Part shown: piece by piece, positions 12,501 through 25,702 of the stretch
Numbering within the stretch: position 1 is the stretch's first letter
How the letters are laid out: every line of letters starts with the position of its first letter
Position numbers and translations under genes: made by a program
NCBI RefSeq assembly: GCF_014898815.1
Contig: NW_026515539.1
Span: 2,604,001-2,668,000, forward strand
Source: Panonychus citri
Lineage: Eukaryota > Arthropoda > Arachnida > Trombidiformes > Tetranychidae
DNA length: 64,000 nt
Reading direction: 5' to 3'
Notes under the pieces: generated by a model
The model's input: the letters and a program-made list of their open reading frames with translations, nothing else
Database searches by the model: none
What the model was told of the DNA's origin: nothing

Positions 12501-15500
12501 AAGAAACGCTTGAGATAGTGTTGAAATATATCACATTAGTGTAACTTATCAGCTTAAATTATGCTGAGAATTAACTTACAATCAACTAATTATACTAATT
12601 GTTGAAACCTTGATGGACAAACACTTATCATTCAAGGTGAAAATGTTGAAAAAATTTCAATTGTATTCATATGATTGGTTATGGTGGTCAGTTGATTTTA
12701 CGTAATCATTTTGCAATTTAATCTCTTTGCTCATTTCTAATGGTCTCTCTCTCTCTTTTTTTTGTCCACAATCAACTAATTGTGATTAGACCAATGATCA
12801 TATTATTTACTTTTTGGACTCCTGTTTATCATCAATCTGTTGGATTGCTTGTCTTTACCTGCTCATGATACTGGTCATCTTTGTTGTCCGAGGAAAACCC
12901 TGTACACCTCATGATCTAGTCTCTAATTTAACTAAGGATCAAAAGTTAATTACTTGGTTAACACCAATACTGACCTTCCATTGGAGTCTAATGATTCCTG
13001 CTACTTTAACGGTAAGTTAATTGTAACAATTAATCTTCAATCAAGACAAGTTATTATCATTATTAATTGCAACTTGATTGGTTTTTGTTTCATCTCTTTG
13101 GTAATCATTTAATTATTACAAACGTTTATTGATTCAATTTTTGTGATAATTATTTCATATATTAATAATTGTCATTAACTGTAAGTGTGATTAGATAATC
13201 GTTAATTGTTATGCTACAATTAACAGGTAAAACCTTTTGTCTCTTCAATAGCTTAGTTCAATTGAATTGATGTTGAGATTTTATCACTAGTTGCTAATTG
13301 TTGATGAGAAAAGTTAATTTTCTCAATTAATACAATTTATATTTTGAAATTTACTTTAGCTTTTTGTTTATAATAAATTGCTACAATTAACTATTAGTAT
13401 AACAAACAAGGTTATTGACGTTTAGCTTTAACAATTAGTAAATTGTCCTTGGAAAAGAAAAATGAAAAAGCCTCTTGTAATTATGAATGACTGTTAATTG
13501 TTGTCAACTATTGATAACCATTAATATATTTTGTCTTTAATTATCATAATTGAGGATTTTTATATTGTCATCACAATACCCAACAATTTAGGCTTACAAT
13601 TGATTGTTAAATGTTAACTAATCAAGGTTACAGAATTTTAATCAAGGTTTAATTTACTTTGTCACCAATGGGTTCGGCTAAATTGTAAACTAGATGATGA
13701 AAGAAACAAAAAAAATTATGGTCATTCCCTTGATTAGTGATAATCAAGAACAATTAAACTTGATAATCAAACTTGATTGTGATCAAAATCAATGAGTCAA
13801 TGGAAACATTGATAAGTTACAATTACTTTGACAATATAAGCACACAATATGATTAAGCATTTTTTTTCTTACCCTTCTAATCAATAGTAACTAAATTATT
13901 TTCACAATTAACAAAAGTTAATTACGTTTCCTTAATTTCCTACTCACATTATTACAACTTTCGACCAATTCCTACCAACTGAGCTAGAGAATATCATTCA
14001 TTAAATGACTCATTTTCATCAGTTTAATTAGTTCATTAAAGATAATCTTTTTCTCCTTACAAAAGGATAATTTACAATTAACCATCAGTGGTAAACAATT
14101 AAATTAGCAAATTGAAATTCCAGCCGGTAAAAAGTTCACAAAACAATCAATAGATGGCAGCATGAGTTCTCAGCGTTTGATTCTACATAAGTAGTGACAC
14201 CTCTTGGGAAAAAATAGCAACTCATAAGTTAAGTTTTTCTCATTCGTTTTAATTTAGTTCCCAGTTGATTAATTACTTTAATTGGTTTAATTTTAACAAT
14301 CAGACAAACGGAAGTGGAAGATGTAGTTATCAGTAAATGTGATTGTTGAAGGTATTGGAAAAAATGGTTTCTAACCTTGGAGTTGATTGTGGTTTGGATT
14401 GAAGAAAATTAAAAAGTTAATTCAGTAATTAACTCTTAATTTAACCTTGATTTTCCTTCCGATGATTTAATTTTGATTTCTCTCTTTACTGTTTCTCGCT
14501 AATTAATTAAGTGTTATACCAAATTTAATAAACAATTAATTTCCTCCTTCTAAAAATGAAGAAACAACAAAAAAGTTTCAACAATCAGACAACAATTAAG
14601 AATAAAAAAATAATTCTTAATTTTCCAGGTCATGGCGAATTAGTTAATCATAATGATTAACTTTGATGATGATCATTATTAAATGATAATTTATTATCAA
14701 TCTTGACACAAATTGTTGTTCAGCTTGTTGATTAAATCACTTGAGGCAAATTTTTTATCATCCACCAATTAGTTAATTTGAATATTGATGAGAATTAATA
14801 ACCTTTAAAGAATCAAAATTGAATCAATTTAAAAATAATTAGAAAAAGAAAGAAATTTAAATTAAGCCAACAATTAACAAGATGATTATATCAACTGTCA
14901 ATCTTAACTGTCTACAAATTGTGATTGAGATAATTAAATTATAACTGACAGATTAACATTGGAAACAGGATATTGACCAATGATTAGTTAATTTTCAATC
15001 TTAATTCCTAAATCAAAATCAAGATCAACAAAGTGAAATAATTAAACTTTTATTTTTTACTTTTTCTATTACAATTAAAAACTTTTGCGAATCCAATTCA
15101 ATCAAATCAAAATCAATTAAATTACAAGTTATCGATGATAACAAGATGATAATTATATATGCATCATGTTTAAATCATGATTTAATTATTAATCATGGTG
15201 AAAACTTATCCAGGTAAAAGTATAATTATCTTTTATTGTCAGTTAATTGAATGTTAATTGAGTTATAATTAACTCTTATTGATCAAATAACATTTTCTGA
15301 CAGATAACTGTAAAAATGATCTATTGTAAACTAAATCATATCATCCTCATCCTTGTCATCTTCATCATCACCATCATCCTGGCATAATATTAATAATAAT
15401 AATAATAATGATATTAATCCTTGCTAATAATTTGCTTACCTGTTGATTAAATTGTTACCTTTGGATATTGTAACAAATCAGAAGGTTTTTCATCTTAATT

Positions 15501-15623
15501 AGATGAGGAAGAGATGAAGATGATGAGGGATAAAAACCGATTTTCTTTCATCTTTTCTTCATCCTACTTAAAATTCCGATCACCATGGTAACTCAGGCTC
15601 AGCATGAGAATATTTGTTAATTC

Positions 15624-15665
<42 letters not shown>

Positions 15666-16699
15666 AATGAAAGGGTTATCATCATAATCATCATCATAAT
15701 CTTTAGCATCCTCATCATTTCGAGTTTTGTTTTTGGGTCTGACTCTCGATCTTCATCAATTTAATCACTTTTTTTTTTAATAAGATGTTATTATTTACTA
15801 TCAAATGTGAGCATTTAAAAAGAGAAGTGGATAAATGCTATATTTGATGCATGAAGATTAGGATTAGGATGAGAAGAGGCATAAGGATAAAGGGACCAAG
15901 GGAAGTAAACAAATAACATAAATAACGCATTTAAATAACCAAAGTTTAATCGGATTAGTGGGAAGCATTCCAATTGCATTAAAAGCAATATAAGATGAGG
16001 AAGATGAGAAAATGAACGATAAACGATTCTTATTTGGACCTAAGCCAATTACTCATTTTCGAGTCTCAAACGCGAAACTCAATTTCAAAGAATATAAATA
16101 ATTAACAGAAAATTCATCAACTGATCAGTTATCAAAAGTTTTAAACAATCAAAGAAAATGGTGCTTTTTATTAGTGATAATCCAGATTCTTGTGATCAAG
16201 TTTACCTGAGAGATTGAGAAAAAGTTTTTTTTCACTTGAATTTGAATTAATTTGTGATCTCAAGAGATCCTTTGGGTGATGATGATGATGATGATGAAAG
16301 ACCATCATTGATCATCATCATCATGACAAACAGATGATGATGATTTAATGTCTATTCTTATTCTGATTAAGTCTTACCATGTTCGCCTTTTCTTCTGACA
16401 TTACAACCTGATCTTTTCTTTTAAGATGCTGATTCTTCATGATCATCATGATGAGTAAGATTTTGCCTTTGAATTTCAGGCAAAGAGAGAGAGAAGGAGA
16501 GAGAGTAAACGATATCTTCTATTTCTTTATCATCGTCATTCTCATCTTATGAATTTCTAATTGTTGGAAATCCTCCAGAATGACAAGCTCATTCTCTCAA
16601 CATCCTATTGACAAAAAAAATCCGTAAAAATGATCTCTTTCTTTTGAGATTTACTGGTGATGATGATGAAATTTTTAAAGAAAAATAAGAGGAGGATGA

Positions 16700-16762
<63 letters not shown>

Positions 16763-17855
16763 TTGCGTTTTCTACAAAGTTAGAGAGATAATCAAAGTTT
16801 GGAAGAAAAAAGTTCTAATGTAAAATTTGATATGGAAAAGGTGATAAAAAAGACAATTATCATGTGATGTCAACATTAAAATTGTCACTTTATCCATTTA
16901 GTAATAATCATTTATCTTAATCCTTAATCTTGTTAATCTTTAAAATCTTTTTTGTTGATCGTTGCAATCAATTATCAAAGTTCAATTCTAACAGAAAAAA
17001 GTAAGAGTTGAACAAGAAAAACTAAACAAAAGCCAAAGAAATGAAAAGTTATCAATGAAATCCAATCCTTTCCAACGATAACAATCAACCCGAAGAAAAT
17101 GTATTAATCCATAAATAGATAACATAATAACCTATTGTAATTAATATGATGATAATTTAATGAACGATATTAACAGATAATTAATTGTCTATCTTAATTG
17201 TCTACAGATATTATCCATGTTATTCACAAGATCTTATCTTGGCTTTGAGCTTTCCTGGTTCCAGGTAATATTCACCTATCCTTTTTGGCCATTTCGAGTT
17301 GCGATTACCTGGAATATATTACAATTAGCTCCTCTTTACATTGTATCAATTTACGGATTAATGAAGTTCCTGATGAGCCTTTGCACCTCTCGAGAAAAAC
17401 CTTTATCAACACGATTACGAGATCTTTTCGCACCAGAGATAATCATCTATGAGCCCGATATTCCATCGTTTTTTCTTGACCCTTCTGGTCAACATTTCCG
17501 TCTTCCCTTGCAACACTCTAACCACCATCACCATCACCATGGTCACCCAGTTCATGGTCATTACCACCATCATTGTACCGAAGCACCACCCGACCCACCA
17601 CCAAAATATTCACCACCGCCTTCATATTCATCGGCCACTGCGAAACCTTTAATGAAACAATTTCGTTCACGTTTCTCCTCAAATATTACCATTGACATCC
17701 CTTTCCTTAATAGTAATCATAATAACAACAACAATCAAGATTCAATTGCAACTGAATCAACTGTTAATAGTAATGAACAATCAGATCTGCAAGCAAAATG
17801 TTCAACAACAACAGTTAACAAACAATTAAGATCAAAATTATCATCTAAAAGTTGA
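5478..17855 (+). CDS. orphan SLC6 (neurotransmitter-transporter family) protein
   Basis: Seven exons: 5478-5967, 8757-8888, 9136-9291, 10151-10717, 11802-12199, 12790-13011 and 17208-17855. They have consistent phases and total 2613 nt, or 870 aa. The first ATG in the open frame (5478) is taken as the start. Residues 1-130 are a low-complexity Asn/Gln/His tail, followed by the multi-pass SLC6 core. Diagnostic features are TM1 followed by GLPFLLFLMVLGQYLGSG, the extracellular-loop-2 cysteine pair CNRRYNGERC with an NSS glycosylation site, and the TM5 segment YAKLNIILNL. The family couples Na+ (and often Cl-) gradients to amine or amino-acid uptake. Here TM1 reads TICRFSL where most members have NVWRFPY, and TM6 also departs from consensus, so substrate and ion coupling cannot be inferred. 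The C-terminal tail has a His run and two PPxY motifs (PPKY, PPSY), possible WW/Nedd4 docking sites. Confidence 0.85.
5968..8756 (+). other. SLC6 intron 1 with GA microsatellite
   Basis: A 2.8-kb intron with a GTAAGT-type donor and a TTTTCAG acceptor. It contains a perfect palindrome GGATAATC-AA-GATTATCC at 6059-6076 and a (GA)n tract. An open frame at 6160-6558 runs into the GA repeat and has no domain, so it is not called. Confidence 0.6.
6487..6532. repeat. (GA)n microsatellite
   Basis: Uninterrupted GA dinucleotides, about 23 units, in SLC6 intron 1. Confidence 0.9.
15624..15662. repeat. (GA)n microsatellite
   Basis: AG/GA dinucleotide run interrupted once by a T at 15631. Confidence 0.9.
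16704..16759. repeat. (GA)n microsatellite
   Basis: Uninterrupted GA run, about 28 units, the longest such tract noted in the window. Confidence 0.9.
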
Positions 17856-18041
17856 AACTTTTTGGGGAAAAAAGTTTAAAATTTCAATCTATTTTTTAGT
17901 AATTGAATTATTGTTTCAAACAGAACAACTAATTGTCATTAATTAACCAATTTCATCATGTAATTGTCATCAAATTGCCAATCATCTAGTCTTTATATTT
18001 ACATGAGAGAGCAACGAGAAAAACAAAACAAATCTATTCTA

Positions 18042-18047
18042 AATAAA
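18042..18047 (+). terminator. poly(A) signal of SLC6 gene
   Basis: AATAAA lies 187 bases after the SLC6 stop codon. Confidence 0.55.
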
Positions 18048-19419
18048 GTCGAAATTAATTTTAAAATTTTTTATTTACAATTCTAATATAATACAATTGT
18101 TACAATTCTGATAGCAAAATGTTACAAACCGATTAATCAATCATATTGAATGATATGAATGCTTATCAAATTAACGTAATATAATGTAATTAATAAATAT
18201 AATTAGATTAGTTGAAAAGTTAAAAGGAAGACAAAAAAACACTTTAAAGTCACGTGACGTTAATTCTGGGCTCGGATGCTTAAAATAACGTCGTTGGAAA
18301 AGTTTTGCCTTCTTCACGTCGACGTGTTTAGAGTTCGAGAAGTTAAAGAAACAGAGATTCGAAGAGGCTACTTGAGGAAGATCCAAGAAAGAGGAAGAAA
18401 AAAGAAAAGATCATCATCATCCTTATCATCTTTCTCTCTCTCTATCTTTCTTTCTTTCTCATCTTTCTCATCTTCATCTTCATCCTCATTCATCTCTATG
18501 TATGTGTTTCCACTCTTACAAGTTGTTCCAATTATTGTAGTTACTAGAAATTCACTTTATCCTCCATAATTTTTGATTCTCTTTCTTTTTCCTCTTTCTT
18601 TCCTTTATCTTCCTCATCTTCTTCTTGTACCGTTATCTATTATACCAATAAGACAAGAAGAAGAGAGAAAATAATATCAAAAATTGAGCTGTTTTAAGTA
18701 CTTTTTTTACACAATTAATTTGATTGATTGTTTCATCGATTGAGTTAATTTAGTTACGTTTGTGTGTTTGTTTTTGTTTCACTTTTATCGTTTTGTGTGT
18801 TTGTTTTTGTTATATCATTTTAAATTATCATCATTTACTTAATTCACCACCAACATCATCACCACAATTATCATCATAATCCTTGATCAACTTGAATCTA
18901 GTTAATTATTTTTCACCTCACTAAGGGTTATTTAAGTTAATTAAATCCTCGTTACCAAACAAAAACAATGATTACAACAATTAATTGGGTTGATAATCAT
19001 TTGGATTGCTAATCAAACCTTATATTACATATATTTACAAGGTCAATCAAAGGATATCATGTGATCAAATCATCGCTAATTGTGATAAATTAAACATTAA
19101 TCAAACTGGTCAACAATCAATTAAATTTAATTCAACACCAAACTAATTAACCTTCTGTGATCTTCAACAAAACAATCAAATCAAAACTGAATTAGATTAT
19201 TTTTCAAATATAAACAAAACAAAAAGAGACAAGGTAACAATTAATGAGGAGAAAACAATGTTACCTAATAACACTTTTCATTTGGAATTAATCAGCAATT
19301 AGTGATTAACGATTTTCGATCAACAATTGGATTAAAACAATTTAGAATTGTAATAAACAAAACAAACTCTTTTTTTTCGCCTTTTCAACGTAAACCAAAA
19401 TACTCAAGTAAATATTATC
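18048..19419. other. intergenic / kinase 5' region
   Basis: Contains CACGTGACGT at 18251-18260 (an E-box overlapping a CRE-like half site) and a perfect 12-bp palindrome CACGTCGACGTG at 18315-18326. These sit in a locally GC-richer block that could be the promoter or a leader exon of the kinase gene. The rest is T/C-rich then CAA/ATTA-rich, leader-like sequence. An open frame at 18276-18569 is Arg/Ser low complexity and is not called. Confidence 0.35.
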
Positions 19420-22400
19420 ATGTCTTCCACTTTAATCGCAAAAAAGGAAAGTTTAATTCATAAGATTCGAGAAATTGACCTCGAACGAATCGTGATCGAA
19501 GATGAATACGATGTGGTCAAGGAAATCGGTTCAGGTGATTACGGTAAAGTTTGTTTAGCTATCCATAAAAAGACAGGTACACAAGTAAGTTGACCATCAC
19601 TCTCATCTATCATGTTAATCCTTACCGACTAATCCTCACTCCTGAATAACGGTAAACCATAATCTTAATCCGTATCCCTTTTGATAATGTCCGGTTGCAA
19701 TTGGATTATAATATAATTTATCAACCAAAGAAGAGCAAGAAAACAAAATCTTTTTTTTTCAAACTATTAATACAAAAACAAATTAATATAACCAAATCAA
19801 GGAGCTTGTTAATCATGATTATCGTTGAGTTGATTGTAACTAAATAGTTAACCACAGTTAATCAAACTGTTGGTGGTTTGCATTTTAATTATTATTATGT
19901 TGATTGTTGTCCGAAAATTAAAAGAAACTGATTATTGTCTAATCTTAATCTCTTTTTATTATAATTAATTTGCTTACGGTTATGTGTCAACAAGAATAAT
20001 TCATTTTGACTGTTGATAGATTTTCAAGTTTCACCCTGAAGGCTTTACAATCATGATAATCATCATTATCCACATCATGATACTAATAATAATGAATAGC
20101 CATGAGAATATGTTATTATAAAAATTAACATGATTAAGATAATGTTTATCTTAATAACAATCTTAATCTTGATTATTGATGAAAGGTTTGGTTTTTAATC
20201 ATGATAATATAATATTAACACCGTTGAATTAAATTTACCTTAGGTTAACCCCTTTGCGTTAATCAACCGGGCTCATACAGTAATTATAAACATGAATGGA
20301 TGTAAATTAATTAACACAATCAACAAATTATTAAAACAATTAATCTGCAAGACAAGTTAACTTAATTGTCTTTTTTTTTCTTCTTATTTAGTTCTGATAA
20401 TGTTCAGTATTAGTACTTTTTTTGCCCGAAAAATTCAAGATGATTATAGATGCCAAGCCCTTCGTTCAAATCTGTCAATCAGAGTTGAACTTTTTTTTTC
20501 ATGGCTTAAAGGCTCAGGTACATAAAGTATTATAATGATAATAATGAGGATGAAGATGAAGATGATGATATAATAATGTTGCAGATACAACAAAAATTAA
20601 GGTTAAGAAGTGATATCAATGCGAATGCTAAGATTTCCGGTTTCTTATTCTTGAAATTTTTGCTCTCAATTCAGAATTCACCTAGCAAATCATATAAATA
20701 CAACAAATATATATATACATGAGTCAATATTATGGAATCAATTTTCCTCATTTGATTGAATAACAATCAATATAATTTAATAATCAAGTGCTAGCAATCA
20801 AATAATAGGATAATTATAATCAGTTAATAATAGTGTCTGATGTAACAGTTTGAAGGTAGCACAGTTTTCAAGTTGAACCCTGTAAAAGTATTTGCAAATA
20901 TCGTTCTGATAACTGTATCAATACTTGCTCATCCTCATCATCTTCATCACCATCACCGGCATCAAAAATCATGATATCATCTCATTGTTATTCAATATCA
21001 ATTACATTTAATGATAACTTTTCAATCGGATGATATATATATATAAGAACTTATTTTCTTGCCCTTCTCTTCATCACAATGAGATGCAAATTCAATTGAA
21101 AAACTGAGTTATTCTTACGACAAAAGTTGATAGTAAATGAAATGATCTACTAATCCATCACAACGGAAAATGCAAAGATTCTTGATCCACCTCCGTTCTC
21201 ATAATACCTCCACCATTTTATCATCTTCTCCTCATCATCATCATCATCACCATCATTATCATCATCATCTTCTTCTTCTTCTCATCCTCAGGTTGCTGTT
21301 AAAGCCGTACCCAAGGCGACAACAAGTTTACGAGATTTTCTAATAGAGTTCCATTATAGTTACTTCCTATCTCCTCATCCTGTTATTTTGGATACTTATG
21401 ATGTTGCCTTTGAAACAACTGAACATTTCTGTTTTGCCCAAGAAGTTGCCCCTTTAGGTGACCTTTGGCAGGTAATTAAAAATCATTAACTATTAAGGTG
21501 TTAATCAGCATCACAATTATAATCAACTCTTTTCCAATCAACTCATCAAGGTGTCTTTGCACCCATTGGATGTTTTTTTTTTACTTGTTTTCTTATACAA
21601 TTTCTTATATATATTATGATTAACAACGAGTTGTAATTAAGGTTCATTCATGATAAGATTGATGATTTAATTGCATTTCCTTTTACTTTATTCCCCTTTA
21701 CTTTACTTGCTAATTTTTACTCTGATTATCATTATTGTTTACTTTTTCAATTGCAATTTAGTTAAACAATTAAACTTGCAATCAGGTTGATGCAATTGTA
21801 TATTAAAAGTTTCCAATTGCAATTGATCATTTATTTAGTTTTATTTAGTTTTAATTGTAATTGATTTAATAGAATTGGTTAATAAGTAAGATACTCATTA
21901 CACTTTAATTTGTAGGGTGATTTTTGAATTTTTAATCAATTACAATTAACTTTTTACCATTATTATTATTATTATGAAATTAACAATAACCTTAATTGCT
22001 AATAACATAACGGTAATATGAATGATAATCTTAAATCAATTTAATCAGTGAATTGATTGTTTTAAATTGTTGTTCATTTTGTTGTTTTATTAATTATGTA
22101 TAAATGTTGATTACTTTGTGATCACCCTGATTATTGTTTATTGATTGTGATCACGATTAAATCAATAATGATAATGATAATCGTTAATGTTGATAGATTG
22201 AGTTAATTGTCCAATAATAATAATGAAATGATTATCAAATTGATTATCTTAATCATCATTATCATCTTAATATCATATTCATTCAAGTTTAATCATTAAT
22301 TTAATAGAGTTAATTGAAAAAAAAATTGATCCAACTTCATATGAACTAAATATAACCTCAAGGTAAATTAAATTTAATCATTAATCTTAAAATTGATTAC

Positions 22401-24717
22401 AACAATTTTAATCATCATTAGAATTATAAAAAAAAACTTCAATGATTATCATTGTTTTTATATAATAATATTAATGATTCTGATGATGATTAGATTCAGT
22501 TGATTATCATCTTGATGACAAGCTAATTGTTTACCCTGATCTTAATCAGTGAAACAATTAAGAGATTCAGTCAATTTCCTAGTTAGCTAATTGTAACTTT
22601 CTAATGACAATCAATCCAATGGATTTAAAGTTAATTGAAAGACTAGAAACAAACAATAATCAATTAAACTAATTTCTCAATATCAAATTGGTCAGTTAAT
22701 TAAAACTTAAAATCAATTTGCGTTAATCAACCAAGTTGATTAACTGAAGAAACTAAAAAAAAAATCTCGTTAATTGTTACATCGAATCAAATGTAAATCA
22801 ATTTAGATAATCAGTTACGGATCAAGTTAAATTGTTAATCATAGAATTGAAATCAGATAATTAATGTTAACTCAACAATTAACTATTAATATATAGCCAA
22901 AAGGTGTGATTAATAGTAATTGGCAATTTAGATTAAATCAGTAATAATAATTTAATCATCCTGTTAATCAATATAACCGATTAAGATTATCTTATTGTGA
23001 GAGTTAATTTATCTTAATCAAATTAAAAATCTAGGCCAATGAGACCAATTAAATTAACTTATGTCAACAGGAGTAAATTTAATCAACAAAATTAACTAAA
23101 TTAAAAGCTAATCAAATGATAAGAAATGAAATTTATTTTCATGGTTAACATGAGAATCTTAATGAATGGTTTAAGTTTTGTATCAAATTTTTAATTGATT
23201 TTTAGGTAATTAACTCTAATGATTATCTGTTTCTATTTAACTAACGATTAACAATCAAGGCAGTGGAACGTACAAATGGAGCTGGATTAGAGGAACAGGA
23301 TACAAAGATTATCATCGAACAGATTAGTTCAGCGTTAGAGTTTTTACACGATAAACAATTGGTCCATCGGGATGTTCGGGCTGAGAATATATTAATCTTT
23401 TCCGTCGATTTTACCAAAGTCAAACTGACCGATTTTGGCCTCACCCGTCGAGCGGAAACACTGGTCAAAAAGCGGACGCGATCACTGCCCACTTGTCCCC
23501 CTGAGATTTGGGAGGCTGTTCATTTGGAAGGTAAAGGCTCATGTATAATTCAGATGAATGAGCGAGAGAGAGAGAGAGAGAGAAAACCAATTTCGAATTC
23601 GTAGAATTCAAATTGAACATTAACTTTGAGTTCGAGAGGGGAAAATAAGATGAACTCATTTCTGAGAATTTATTTCCATTTTCAATTATGATCGATGATC
23701 ACAATTAGCTTTTATAATCAGTTTTGAGAGACAAAAATCAAATTGATATTCATCAAACATAATTAGTAATCAGATGATCAATAATGATGATGATTTAATT
23801 GACAGATTAGTTAATCAATTGTCTGTGATTATCATTGAGAGATAATTATAAACTTTTTTCAAGGTTGGGGTAACCTTAGGTTTTTTGTGTTCAACACTCG
23901 TGACATTATCAATATTATAGTGATTAACTAATCATGATTAGTGATGTTGTTTAAAGTTTCCTTTATTTTGGATAAATTAATTGCCAGGATTAAGGATTAT
24001 ATTGTCAATTGAGATTAGATATTCACTGTAATGATTAGTGGTGATGATGAATGTCAACAGATTTGAATGTTTACCTTTCGTTTTGGTTTTTAATTGTTTC
24101 CATTTTACTTAATTGTAAAGGTTATAATGTTGAATTGGGTTCTGATGTATGGCAATTGGCTATGTTAATATTTGCTTGTTTAACGACGCGGTTTCCATGG
24201 GAACGTGCTGATATAACTGATCCTCGATTTAGCGAATATGTGGAATGGCAGAAAAGGAAAACAACTCGAACTCCCAGAGAATTTCGTCGATTTACACCAA
24301 GATTATTACGATGTTTTAAACGAATGATGGAAATCAAACCTTCTAAACGTTATCCAGTTATCGAAGTTCGTAAATATTATAAAGATCGTTGGATACTCCA
24401 AAGAGGCCCAAGAGCCTCGTCAATAGCGAAACTTAATCCAAGTCATGAAAGGGTAATAATAAAGACAATCGGTTTAGTTAATATTTTCCATTCTAAAATT
24501 TCAATTGTTTCTCTTTTTCTTACAACTGAATCTTTGGATTCTATTTCAGGGCGATCATCATGTCAATTCTGGTGTCGGTGTGTCCCAAAGTCTATCATGT
24601 AGTCAACTGATGCCAACTCAGGCTCGATTCCAGGAATGGATTAACTCTGGAGGTCCCAGACAATCAAATGATGATAATCATGAAGTTGAAAGGCGATATC
24701 TTTTATCTAATCAATGA
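19420..24717 (+). CDS. SBK-family protein kinase with Src-like catalytic loop
   Basis: Exons 19420-19584, 21292-21471, 23260-23530, 24121-24452 and 24550-24717, all phase-compatible, encode 371 aa. The kinase domain starts near residue 31 with EIGSGDYGKV (Gly loop 37-42). The ATP-anchoring lysine is in VAVK (K59) and the helix-C glutamate is probably E74. The catalytic loop is HRDVRAEN (151-158), DFG is at 173-175 and PPE at 195-197. DLERIVIEDEYDVVKEIGSG and DFGLTRR are typical of the SBK (SH3-binding-domain kinase) group of Ser/Thr kinases. Length is slightly below the vertebrate SBK1 size, with a short Ser/Gln tail. The usual HRDxKPEN is replaced by HRDVRAEN, the pattern of Src-type tyrosine kinases. 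The catalytic Asp is kept, so activity is plausible but the specificity is uncertain. Confidence 0.85.
19585..21291 (+). other. kinase intron 1
   Basis: A 1.7-kb AT-rich intron ending in a long TCATCA/TCTTCT tract that serves as polypyrimidine tract before the CAG acceptor. No nested feature was recognised. Confidence 0.6.
21472..23259 (+). other. kinase intron 2
   Basis: A 1.8-kb intron dense in TTAAT/ATTAA words. The acceptor context (ACAATCAAG) has a weak polypyrimidine tract, but the phase and protein continuity support it. Confidence 0.55.
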
Positions 24718-25448
24718 AAATGAAAACTGAAACAATCAAAAGTGTGAAAATTAAAAATTGTTACCAATTAAATCAATTATGATAAATTAACTTCCAAATC
24801 AATCAAAACAACAGTAACTCTCATTAAAAACAAAGCAAATGGGTAGACAATCAACATGGAGAGAGAGAGAGAGAGATAGAAATTCACAAAACTCGAACTA
24901 AGAACTTTTTATTCTGAGAGAAAAAAAAATCAACAACAATCAATCAAATTAAGAGAGGAAAAAATTGATTGTTAATTGTAATCAATAATTAATGGAGTGA
25001 AATTGCTGTGAGAACAACAAATTACCAAAAATCTTTCTAAATTTTGGTTGTTCTCGTAACAAATTCTGATACTCAGACAATCAGTTAATCAATGAAACAA
25101 CAAGCAAAACTAGAAATCAGTTAATTGCTAACAATCAACCAATTGATTTATCGAGCTACTCAATTAGTGATCAAATTTTTGTTTCACTCATAATACTTAA
25201 TATAATTTATCGGCATATCCATTTGCATTTGTAACATTGAGACGGTAACAATTTAACCCTTGAAAACCATTTATCATGAAGCTTATTCATAACAATTAAT
25301 ATAATCATGATGATGATAATCATCATCAAACAGTAATGATAAATGATTATGTAAATAATAATATACTTACCTGAGTAGTTTCAACAAATGAGACAAGAAA
25401 AAAAAACTCAATCATTCATTTAAATAGGTAAACAAAAATACACTGAAA
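24718..25448. other. kinase 3' region, convergent intergenic
   Basis: Lies between the stop of the kinase (+) and the 3' end of the secreted-protein gene (-). It contains a short GA tract near 24860-24877. No clear AATAAA for the kinase was found on the plus strand. Confidence 0.4.
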
Positions 25449-25454
25449 TTTATT
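25449..25454 (-). terminator. poly(A) signal of minus-strand secreted-protein gene
   Basis: TTTATT on the plus strand reads AATAAA on the minus strand, about 250 bases past the proposed stop at 25703-25705. Confidence 0.4.
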
Positions 25455-25702
25455 GTTATTTACTTTACATTTAAATGCTATGAAACATTTCGTGATCAAA
25501 CTAACAGTCATTAAAAAAATATCAATAATAATCATAGATTTTAATAGTTTTCAACAGAGGATAATATGAGTATATGGTTTCAATGATAATAATAATTTAC
25601 GATTAGAGTATGAGTAACATTTTCATGGTAAATCCACCGGTGGTAATTAAGTTAATTTAGTTCACTTAATCTTTAAGATATTTGGATATTATTATGATAA
25701 AA

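Larger units (their letters stand above)
13012..17207 (+). other. SLC6 intron 6
   Basis: A 4.2-kb intron, the largest in this gene, separating the penultimate exon from the exon with the last helices and the tail. It holds two GA microsatellites and ATC/GAT-rich stretches near 15340-15400 and 16270-16340. No nested gene was recognised. Confidence 0.6.

Noticed and set aside
18276..18569. 97-codon frame upstream of the kinase
   Set aside because: Arg/Lys then Ser/Phe low complexity from GA and TC tracts, with no domain.
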